28,319 nt of DNA from a virus, in IMG/VR virus record IMGVR_UViG_3300031785_000042, positions 1-28,319 of that record. The stretch is one strand, 5' to 3'. The translations under genes and the position numbers were made by a program. Below the pieces are notes generated by a model that made no database searches, was not told the DNA's origin, and saw only the letters and a program-made list of their open reading frames with translations. Below, in pieces: positions 22,074-28,319 of the stretch (within the stretch, counting starts at the first letter, position 1; each line of letters begins with the position of its first letter).

Positions 22074-22355
22074 TTAACTCCCTAGTTCTGGTTTGGTATC
22101 TGGAAAGTCAGAAGTGCTAGGCCAATCGCGTAACTTTGCTCGATAAGTTTTATACGCATTATGTTGAGAATGGTCTGTAACTGAAACTATCCAATCAGTA
22201 TTTATCAACTCTTGGTCTCTCCAAGACCTAGCAGTTTCTTCTGCGGTTGGGATTGGTCCTTGTGTCCATTTAATGATTAGACCATTTTCATTTTTTACAA
22301 GTTCATCCCCTTCTACTGGGTCTTTGTCAGGATTTGTTAAATTACTTATTCCCAT
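22074..22355 (-). CDS. Phage tail assembly chaperone-like protein (93 aa)
   Basis: The protein is 93 residues. It contains TARSWRDQELINTDWIVSVT followed by DHSQHNAYKTYRAKLRDWPSTSDFP (about residues 61-85), the pattern of the phage tail assembly chaperone family PF16778: R-x2-L-x2-TDW, then YR-x-LRD-x-P-x3-FP. Members lie beside fibre genes and are thought to help fibre folding or attachment. It starts at ATG 22355, overlapping the stop of adhesin A (TAATG), so it is coupled to it. Confidence 0.8.
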   Translation of the reverse strand: MGISNLTNPDKDPVEGDELVKNENGLIIKWTQGPIPTAEETARSWRDQELINTDWIVSVTDHSQHNAYKTYRAKLRDWPSTSDFPDTKPELGS

Positions 22356-24505
22356 TAACCTTCTCCCACTATTTTGTAAGCTACATTCACAGAGGTCGCA
22401 GTAGCAGTAGACATTCTTTGTACTCTAAAACTTTCATTAAATTTTAAATTAGCATGATTAAGATAACCTGCTCTATTTGAGGTAGGCTTCACAAGCTCAC
22501 CTACGACAGAGAGTGGCTGTGCTGTTCCAGTTCCATGAATACCTGTTGAGTAGATTTGAACACCATCAATAAAAACATTTACACCAAAATTAGAGTTTGC
22601 GTAAACCGTTCCTGCATATCCAGTAATAAAAAATAAAACTCTACCTGACCCAGTTACGTTAATTAAATCATTACTACCTGTAACAGTAACGGCAAAAACA
22701 TCAGTGTGATGTTGAATTTCACCTGTCCAACTATAACCGCTAGTAAAGTCAGTCTCAAAACCTGAAGTTGTAAGACCTGTTGTCACATCTTTAAAAAGTT
22801 CAGTATCTTTATCAGGGATAGCTACTTGAATATCTCTTCCTACATTTATTTCGGTTGCGCTAAGTGCTGTGCCATAAAAAGCAAAAGGGGAAGTTGTTGG
22901 TTTGTTTTCAACAAGTGCGCCAGTAGGATCAAAAAAGTATTTTGTTCCAGGTATCTTTCCACTGGTCGTTTGCGTTGCCCCTGACAGATTAAGCGTAAAG
23001 GTATTACCATTACTTGCTCCTGTTTTTGCACTTCCTGATAAAAGGTTCATATCAAAATCAGATGCACTAATGCTATGAAAACGACAATAATTAGCCCCTT
23101 GACCACCAGCGTAAGGTACAGTATCTAATTTTGGGTACATTAAATAGTTGCCTGTGCCGCCAAAACCAGTTACAGCAACATGATTTTCAGCATCACTTTG
23201 CAAGTCAAAGGGTCTGCCTCTTGCAGTTGCTCCATAAGTAGTAGAAGCACCAGCAACCGTTTCTTTTAAATTAACAGGATTACCTGCACTATCTACGCTA
23301 AAAACTACTTTATAAATAGTTGTTTCAAGTGCATTACTTGTTGATGCGTCTTTAGTATAAAAACCTGCAAATTGATCAGCGACTCCATTTAAAACATGAA
23401 GTCCCATGATTCTAGTTACACCTGTTGCATAAGAACCCCAGACTCCATCTTTAACTTTTCCTGCGGTAAAAGCACTGCCTGTATTTGTTAACGTGATTGC
23501 CGCCCCAAACCTGCACTGACAAGCAATTCTTCCATTAGTTGCTGCCATAGAAACTACTTGAGGATAGTTGCTTCCTTGAGCAAGCTCTGACCCAGCTAAA
23601 TCGTTATTTATTCCCATCACACGGTAATGTGATTCACTCAATGCTCCACTACCATCAATGTCGAATGCTGTAATAATTATATTTGAGCTATTATCAGCGG
23701 CTCCTGTCATTGTAAGAATTTGATCGTTTTCAGCATCGTAACAAGCGGTATGCCATTCTGTAGAATTATTAGCATGAACTTGACTGCTAGTGACTGCTGT
23801 CCCTAACGTAGCAGCATCTGCTGCTGTAGAATCAGAAGAATAATTGACTTGTTGCACTCTTGCCCCACGATCATTAGAGCCTCCCCTACAACAGTAATAA
23901 ATTCGACCAGAAGCATCCTTTACTAGAACACCGTGGTATGCTCTATTTGCTGTAGCATAAGGGTCTGATGTTCCTGTAGACATATAGACCGTACCAGTAG
24001 TGCCGTTTGTTGTTTTAAATCTCGCAAACTGCAACTGATCGCTTGAGTTTCTTAATGCAACCAACCAAGCTGTATTTGTTTGATCCCAAATCATATCTAA
24101 AATTACTTGATCCCCTGGACCCATATTGCCTAGTAATGTGCCTCCAGAGATATAAGCACCAGGATTTGCGGCAGAAGAAGAATAAGCACCAGTAGTAGCA
24201 ACGGTCATAGGAAAAATATAAACCCCCCCATTAGTTTGACTAAACGTATGAGAGGCCCAAGCAGCCCTTTGATTTGCTGCATCCATACGGTACAAATCAC
24301 CGTAAGGATAATAAGTTGAATTATCATTGTGATTCCAATAAGGTCCACTTTGGGTTTGAACACCATCGCTAATATTGCCAGCCGCTTTTTTGCCTTTACC
24401 GTTAGACTGTATAATAATGCCGTCACCAGCCGATACCGTTCCAGAAGCGGTTAACGTCATTTCTGTTGGTTCTCCTCCTGTTGAGCCACCTAATTTAACA
24501 GGCAT
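22355..24505 (-). CDS. Tail fibre/adhesin protein A (716 aa)
   Basis: The protein is 716 residues, Gly/Thr/Ser/Asn-rich, beta-strand dense. The N-terminus KLGGSTGGEPTEMTLTASGTVSAGDGIII is followed by stretches with a six- or seven-bladed look (repeated IYYCCRGGSNDRGA, ILTMTGAADNSSNI, RIACQCRFGAAI), hinting at a propeller-like middle domain, and a C-terminal jelly-roll-like part (about 590-716). It is probably the receptor-binding fibre or a branch of it. AAGGAGG precedes the ATG. It lies between connector A (24508-25779) and the chaperone-like gene. Confidence 0.65.
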   Translation of the reverse strand: MPVKLGGSTGGEPTEMTLTASGTVSAGDGIIIQSNGKGKKAAGNISDGVQTQSGPYWNHNDNSTYYPYGDLYRMDAANQRAAWASHTFSQTNGGVYIFPMTVATTGAYSSSAANPGAYISGGTLLGNMGPGDQVILDMIWDQTNTAWLVALRNSSDQLQFARFKTTNGTTGTVYMSTGTSDPYATANRAYHGVLVKDASGRIYYCCRGGSNDRGARVQQVNYSSDSTAADAATLGTAVTSSQVHANNSTEWHTACYDAENDQILTMTGAADNSSNIIITAFDIDGSGALSESHYRVMGINNDLAGSELAQGSNYPQVVSMAATNGRIACQCRFGAAITLTNTGSAFTAGKVKDGVWGSYATGVTRIMGLHVLNGVADQFAGFYTKDASTSNALETTIYKVVFSVDSAGNPVNLKETVAGASTTYGATARGRPFDLQSDAENHVAVTGFGGTGNYLMYPKLDTVPYAGGQGANYCRFHSISASDFDMNLLSGSAKTGASNGNTFTLNLSGATQTTSGKIPGTKYFFDPTGALVENKPTTSPFAFYGTALSATEINVGRDIQVAIPDKDTELFKDVTTGLTTSGFETDFTSGYSWTGEIQHHTDVFAVTVTGSNDLINVTGSGRVLFFITGYAGTVYANSNFGVNVFIDGVQIYSTGIHGTGTAQPLSVVGELVKPTSNRAGYLNHANLKFNESFRVQRMSTATATSVNVAYKIVGEG

Positions 24506-24507
24506 TT

Positions 24508-25779
24508 TTAAACCTCCTTCCAGCCGATAGTCCCATCGACATAAACTAATTGTGTTGATAACCCTGTTGTAAGCTCACCATCGTCAGCAGTCGAATTAAT
24601 GTTTGAACTATTTCTACCGATAGTCACTACTCCTGCCCCTGCATTATGCACAGTAACGCTATTTCCTGCTGACGGACCAGACGGCAATGTAATTGTAACA
24701 GCTGACCCTGAGTTCACAATTAATTGATCTCTAGCTACAGCTGTATAAGCCCCTGTTTTTACTGACCAGTTATTATATGCCCCACCAGCCCCTGCTGCTA
24801 ACTTTGCAGACGTTACACTTCCATCTGCAATTTTTGCTGTTGTAACATTTGCATCTGCAATTTTTGCTGTTGTTACCGCATTATCTACTATAGACGCTGT
24901 TACCACAGCACTTGATGCCAATTGATCGGCTCCCACCGCATCGTCTGCTATTTTGGCTTGAGTCACCGCATCGTTAACAATTTTAACAGTAGACACCGTA
25001 TTGTCATCTGGTGCGCCAACAGTCACAGTAGAAGCTGAAATCCGCACAACTTCTACACTAGAACCATTAGGGGGAGCTTCACTAAAGGTTAAAGTAGTAC
25101 CAGAAATGCCGTAAGTATTTTTCTGTTGGTATACCCCGTCTATGTAAATCTGCGTATTATTTTCTTCAAGAGGATTAGCCCCCATTGTAAACGTAGTATC
25201 AGAGCCATCACCTGTAAAATTGTCTATAGCAAGTGTCGCTCCACCGCCACCAATTTCGCCCCAATCTGACCCATCATAGCCTTCAAATTGTGTTTCAGTA
25301 GAGTTAAATCTAAAGTAACCAGCAGCAGGAGATCCAGGTCTTTGTGCTGTTGTCCCTACAGGAATGTGCATTGAGTCAGTGGCAGACCCCACATCCAAAG
25401 AAACATCAGGGGATGTGTTAAGAATACCTACACGATTATTACCTTGGTCTACTTTTAGTACGGTGTCATCTGGGCCTTCATCTTTTACATCCTGTAAAAG
25501 CGCAGAAGTCATCCGTATTTCTACTTTTGCTCCTGCACTAAAAGCTGCTGCACTCGTACTATCTTGAGCACGAGTAACTGTTAGCGTAGTCCCAGATATA
25601 TTAGTTACTTTAACAACTTCTACCGTAGTGCCATCACCGTTGTCTAAAGTAACGTAGGCATGATGCCCACCACTAATCGTAGGAAAACCTGTAGCACTAG
25701 CAATCGACAATGACGTAACAGAGTTATTTATCCCTGCAGATAGCGTAGTGCTAAATTTATTTGCAAACTTTACGCCCAT
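24508..25779 (-). CDS. Fibre connector protein A with decapeptide repeats (423 aa)
   Basis: The N-terminal 1-100 (NKFSTTLSAGINNSVTSLSI ... TVTRAQDSTSAAAFSAGAKV) is a beta-rich domain common in tail-fibre proteins that attach to the virion. There is a second beta domain around 182-250 (IDNFTGDGSDTTFTMGANPL ... IYIDGVYQQKNTY, a frequent fibre motif), seven decapeptide repeats at 261-330 (VTTAKIADAN type), and a C-terminal domain at 333-423 shared with connector B. I infer a trimeric fibre shaft linking virion to adhesin A. The start has a weak GAG Shine-Dalgarno. Confidence 0.75.
   Translation of the reverse strand: MGVKFANKFSTTLSAGINNSVTSLSIASATGFPTISGGHHAYVTLDNGDGTTVEVVKVTNISGTTLTVTRAQDSTSAAAFSAGAKVEIRMTSALLQDVKDEGPDDTVLKVDQGNNRVGILNTSPDVSLDVGSATDSMHIPVGTTAQRPGSPAAGYFRFNSTETQFEGYDGSDWGEIGGGGATLAIDNFTGDGSDTTFTMGANPLEENNTQIYIDGVYQQKNTYGISGTTLTFSEAPPNGSSVEVVRISASTVTVGAPDDNTVSTVKIVNDAVTQAKIADDAVGADQLASSAVVTASIVDNAVTTAKIADANVTTAKIADGSVTSAKLAAGAGGAYNNWSVKTGAYTAVARDQLIVNSGSAVTITLPSGPSAGNSVTVHNAGAGVVTIGRNSSNINSTADDGELTTGLSTQLVYVDGTIGWKEV
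24790..24999 (-). repeat. Tandem 30-bp coding repeats (7 units)
   Basis: Seven 30-base units encode degenerate decapeptides from VSTVKIVNDA to VTSAKLAAGA, paralogous to those at 21846-21995. Confidence 0.75.
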
Positions 25780-25791
25780 GCTCTCACGCCT

Positions 25792-26223
25792 TTACGAGAC
25801 AGTAATTACCCAAGTAATTGTCATCGAGTCGTTACTAGATTTATTAATAGTGGTATACACAGTTCTACATAGCATTGTACCGCCAGAAGAAGCATTTAAT
25901 ATACCTGCTTCTACCAAAGCACCTGTACCCGTACCAGCACCAAAAGTAGCTACATAAGTTACTGTGCCAGCCCCTGTATTAACAGTAGTGCTAGTCAAAG
26001 CAACTCTAGCTGCTTCTGCACTTAACGCAGTTTGACCTGCCGCAGCTGCTGTGTTGTTTGTGCCTACAGCCATATGGCTCATAGCCGTTGCAGTCGTATC
26101 CTTCATACGGGAAGCAACGTAGCCTTTGCCAGCTGTAACCACTAGGTTATCAACTTCTTGGACGATTTCATCATTCAAACGAATAATTAATCGGCCTTTC
26201 ATATTTAAATCATCTGAAATCAT
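25792..26223 (-). CDS. Phage structural protein (143 aa)
   Basis: The protein is 143 residues. An N-terminal strand pair (GRLIIRLNDEIVQEVDNLVV) and a MSHMAVGTNNTAAAAGQTAL segment (about 48-67) followed by EAARVALTSTT match a common phage structural type (MAxGTGxxAxxxxxTxL-x2-E-x3-R) near tail fibres, of unknown exact role. The C-terminal half is beta-rich (VTYVATFGAGTGTGALVEAG). TAGGAG precedes ATG 26223. It sits between the repeat protein and connector A. Confidence 0.65.
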   Translation of the reverse strand: MISDDLNMKGRLIIRLNDEIVQEVDNLVVTAGKGYVASRMKDTTATAMSHMAVGTNNTAAAAGQTALSAEAARVALTSTTVNTGAGTVTYVATFGAGTGTGALVEAGILNASSGGTMLCRTVYTTINKSSNDSMTITWVITVS

Positions 26224-26232
26224 TGTCTGCTC

Positions 26233-26874
26233 CTAGCCATTAAACGTTGCCGTATTCATGGTTGAGTTGTTTAAAAGTGAAAGAGTACCACTTACATAAT
26301 TAATTGACAGCACTTCTGCTACAGAAGCACTATCAGCTAATGAATTTAAAGCAAAATTAACCGTTAACTGATCCGATATACTAGCTGAATCAGCCAGTGC
26401 TTTGCCAACAGAAGCTGTAAAAACATCACTCATTCCCACAACATTCTGTTTAAGGATCGACTGAATTGTTTGGCTATCAAACACTTCATCTACTGTAAAC
26501 GCATCAGAAAGCGGTAAACCTATAGTTAATAACGGTGAAATACTGTCACTCATGCTGACAGAATCACTAAATGTTCTAAGGATATTCAGTAATGGACTAA
26601 AAGAATCGCTCATGCTTACTGAATCAGTTAACGCTTTACCCACGTTGATAGCAGGAACATCAGCCATACCTATGCTATCTGCTACCGCTTTACTGTACGC
26701 AAATACAGGAGCATCACTAAAACCAAAAGAATCACCAAAAAATTGATTTAAGGAGTCTGGATCAAGCCGAATATCGACCATCTGTATGTTTTGATAGGCC
26801 AATAAAGCTTCTGGCTGAGCGTGAGCAATCTCTGCCTTAATGTTTTGAAAGGTAATTGTTACCTTACTGCTCAA
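26233..26874 (-). CDS. Ser/Asp-rich repeat protein (213 aa)
   Basis: Residues 1-44 form a unique head (TITFQNIKAEIAHAQPEALL). Residues 45-197 consist of about eight degenerate 18-20-residue repeats of the form L-x-DSxSMSD followed by a hydrophobic stretch, often ending GKA. The repeats resemble elongated, probably beta-structured stalks in phage and bacterial surface proteins; the function is unknown. Translation starts at TTG 26874, overlapping the TGA of the BppU-like gene (TTGA), supported by AGGAG at 26884-26888. No other start codon before Met32 is available. Confidence 0.7.
   Translation of the reverse strand: MSSKVTITFQNIKAEIAHAQPEALLAYQNIQMVDIRLDPDSLNQFFGDSFGFSDAPVFAYSKAVADSIGMADVPAINVGKALTDSVSMSDSFSPLLNILRTFSDSVSMSDSISPLLTIGLPLSDAFTVDEVFDSQTIQSILKQNVVGMSDVFTASVGKALADSASISDQLTVNFALNSLADSASVAEVLSINYVSGTLSLLNNSTMNTATFNG
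26284..26742 (-). repeat. Degenerate coding repeats of the Ser/Asp-rich protein
   Basis: About eight units of 54-60 bases encode LxDSxSMSD-type repeats. Two central units (residues 82-99 and 102-119) are nearly identical, sharing DSVSMSDSxSPLLxI. Confidence 0.7.
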
Positions 26875-27245
26875 TCGAAGTCGCTCCTAACCTTTAATTT
26901 AACAAGATCATATACCGTATGGATGCCACCATTTGAAAAAGTAATCTCTAATTCTCCTTCAAATGTGCCTTCCTTTGTCAGTGTGCCAGCAGGGAAGTTA
27001 GTAGTTACTTGCCCCCCAGACGCATTAGTTACCGTACATGTTAGAGTAGATAGCACTGTAGTCGTACCTACTTCTCTGATCCGTAGCCTAACTGTTGCTC
27101 CAGTTAAACCAATTGCTGCCCAAGTGTCACTGTCACTTGAATCTAGTGTTTGCCCTGTCGCTGCTGTGGAAGAGTCTTTCAGGGTAAACGTCAACTCAGG
27201 TAACGTATCACCCGTGACTAAATTTAATGTGCTTGAATATGCCAT
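26871..27245 (-). CDS. BppU_N-like baseplate upper protein
   Basis: The protein is 124 residues. GDTLPELTFTLKDSS (residues 12-26), AIGLTGATVRLRIREVGTT and a closing GTFEGELEITFSNGGIHTVY are the pattern of the BppU N-terminal domain (DUF2479), which in lactococcal phages docks receptor-binding proteins on the baseplate; in other phages a stand-alone version like this one attaches fibres. Only the beta-rich docking domain is present, with no receptor-binding extension. AGGAA precedes ATG 27245. Its stop overlaps the next gene. Confidence 0.8.
   Translation of the reverse strand: MAYSSTLNLVTGDTLPELTFTLKDSSTAATGQTLDSSDSDTWAAIGLTGATVRLRIREVGTTTVLSTLTCTVTNASGGQVTTNFPAGTLTKEGTFEGELEITFSNGGIHTVYDLVKLKVRSDFD
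26884..26888 (-). promoter_or_regulatory. Ribosome binding site for the TTG start at 26874
   Basis: AGGAG on the minus strand, nine bases upstream of TTG. It supports the unusual start codon and the TTGA stop/start overlap. Confidence 0.55.
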
Positions 27246-27263
27246 GTTCTATTCCTGTATACC

Positions 27264-28319
27264 CTAAAGTTGATTATAAATAGGTATTAATCGTTGATCT
27301 AAAGTTTTTCCTATATCAAATCCATTTCTATAAATGCTTGCAATTGTTTCTGCTGTTGGTCCCAATACAGGTAATAATGGATTTCTACCCCATTCTGCTT
27401 GTTGATGCATCATATTAACAAGAGTAAACGGTCCATAAATACCTGATCTATCTATAATGTCGCCCATATAATCAGGCCAACTCATCGTATCAGACCTAAA
27501 GTAACTTTCATCAGCATCTACTCCTGGTAATAACCAAGCTAAACCGTACTTAGCATACTCACGTAATTCTAAACCAAGCATTGCTAAAGGCAATGTAACT
27601 AGCCCTGCTAAAGCAACAATTAAACCTGCTTCTGTAATTCTTCTTGTAGTAGTATTAGTTGTATCACCTAAACGAGTTGCTGCTTCCCGTCTTGTTCCAC
27701 CAAAAATTACTTTGCCGTATGCCCAGAAGAAAGATTTTAGCTGCCATACCAAAGCCCAACGAGGATCAGATGCCCACACAGGACGCTCTGCTGCATTAGG
27801 TCTAAGAACAGAACTTTCAACAAATCGAATAATTCCTGCTTTTACTTTTAAACCTGTTGCATCTGTCATGCTTTTACCGCCTTTAACCCAAGCGTTAACT
27901 TCTGCTGCGGTTAAACCTAACTCATCTAAATACCGTACAGAGTTTGCATCATTTGGCCTACCTGCATGATGCAAGATAAAATTTCTTCCAGCATTAGTTG
28001 CAAAAACCCTAGTAAAATTAGTAAACAAAGTTAACCCTGTATATTTAAAAAACGTGTCAGAATACTCACGTACTTTGGGGTCCATGTAATCTAGCTCAGC
28101 TTGAGTCATCCACACAGTTGCTACGGTTTCAGTCGTTATAATTCCCATATCTCTAGCAAACTTTTCTGCTTCTTTGCGGTCTTTAATTGATTCTTTAAGT
28201 GTAGAAATAAAAGACCCAAAAGAACGTACCGCCCCTCTAAAATCTTTAGACACAATTAAAGGCCCTGCAAGCTCTGGTAAACTTGCAAGAGCAGCAAAAG
28301 GTAATATGGTTACAGTCTG
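27264..28319 (-). CDS. C-terminal part of a large virion protein (partial)
   Basis: The frame is open to the right edge of the window, so the 5' part is missing; a GTG at 28253 is internal, not the start. The visible 351 residues begin with TILPFAALASLPELAGPLI and include VWQLKSFFWAYGKVIFGGTR (about 193-212), a hydrophobic segment (about 230-250, AGLIVALAGLVTLPLAMLGL) and a C-terminus ending RNGFDIGKTLDQRLIPIYNQ. This resembles the C-terminal ends of very large phage internal virion or polyvalent proteins (often with transglycosylase, peptidase or methyltransferase domains upstream), probably ejected with the DNA. It ends in TAG, 18 bases before the BppU-like start. Confidence 0.65.
   Translation of the reverse strand, partial: QTVTILPFAALASLPELAGPLIVSKDFRGAVRSFGSFISTLKESIKDRKEAEKFARDMGIITTETVATVWMTQAELDYMDPKVREYSDTFFKYTGLTLFTNFTRVFATNAGRNFILHHAGRPNDANSVRYLDELGLTAAEVNAWVKGGKSMTDATGLKVKAGIIRFVESSVLRPNAAERPVWASDPRWALVWQLKSFFWAYGKVIFGGTRREAATRLGDTTNTTTRRITEAGLIVALAGLVTLPLAMLGLELREYAKYGLAWLLPGVDADESYFRSDTMSWPDYMGDIIDRSGIYGPFTLVNMMHQQAEWGRNPLLPVLGPTAETIASIYRNGFDIGKTLDQRLIPIYNQL

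Noticed and set aside
19788-24505. Diversity-generating retroelement target in the adhesin genes
   Set aside because: No reverse transcriptase, template repeat or Avd-like gene is present in the window, and the adhesin C-termini do not show a C-type lectin VR signature.
24790-24999. CRISPR-like or regulatory DNA repeat array
   Set aside because: The 30-base periodicity is coding (decapeptide repeats of a fibre shaft), units are degenerate at third positions and there are no unique spacers.
26821-27267. Plus-strand ORF of 148 codons opposite the BppU-like gene
   Set aside because: Antisense shadow; the minus-strand BppU_N pattern and ribosome site are clear.

Overview
This window is a piece of a tailed double-stranded DNA phage genome (or a very recently integrated prophage). 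It is moderately AT-rich and densely packed, with many ATGA or TAATG stop/start overlaps. It carries a replication module, a lysis cassette and the distal part of a tail/structural module. The host is most likely a Gram-negative, probably marine or aquatic bacterium: there is a two-component spanin pair (inner-membrane Rz-like plus outer-membrane lipoprotein Rz1-like), a GH24 muramidase, and many small proteins of the kind I associate with marine phages. No RNA polymerase, integrase, terminase, portal or capsid gene is visible. They are absent or lie outside the window, so a family-level assignment is not possible from here.

Layout. (1) 24-11398, plus strand: small accessory genes, then DNA replication and recombination: a DUF932 protein, SNF2-type helicase, a protein with an SSB-like tail, family A DNA polymerase with 3'-5' exonuclease, a CsrA-like translational regulator, an archaeo-eukaryotic-type primase fused to an SF3-type helicase, a Cas4-like Fe-S nuclease, a DUF3310 protein and a second PD-(D/E)XK nuclease. 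The unit ends at a strong intrinsic terminator (about 11458-11497). (2) 11509-14014, plus strand: a new promoter-like element starts a late unit with a thermonuclease, spanins, an EF-hand two-TM holin candidate, a 20-residue membrane peptide and the lysozyme. (3) 14004-28319, minus strand, converging on unit 2 with an 11-bp overlap of the terminal genes: tail genes. In transcription order these are the C-terminal part of a large virion protein cut by the window edge, a BppU_N-like baseplate protein, a serine/aspartate-rich repeat protein, two parallel sets of connector plus adhesin proteins with paralogous connector domains, tail chaperone-like proteins, small membrane proteins, a tail or neck protein of 583 residues, a lambda gpJ-like tip protein and a DUF4376-type chaperone.

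How the genes fit together: the helicase-primase, polymerase and SSB-like protein would form the replisome. The nucleases would process recombination or packaging intermediates or degrade host DNA. The CsrA-like protein sits between polymerase and primase and could tune translation of phage or host mRNA. Lysis would proceed by holin, muramidase and then spanins. The most unusual points are the phage CsrA-like gene, the Leu at the position equivalent to 762 of Pol I, the EF-hand holin candidate followed by a glycine-zipper micropeptide, a tRNA-Pro-like D-arm between genes, a perfect 10-bp inverted repeat upstream of the polymerase, and the duplicated tail-fibre modules.
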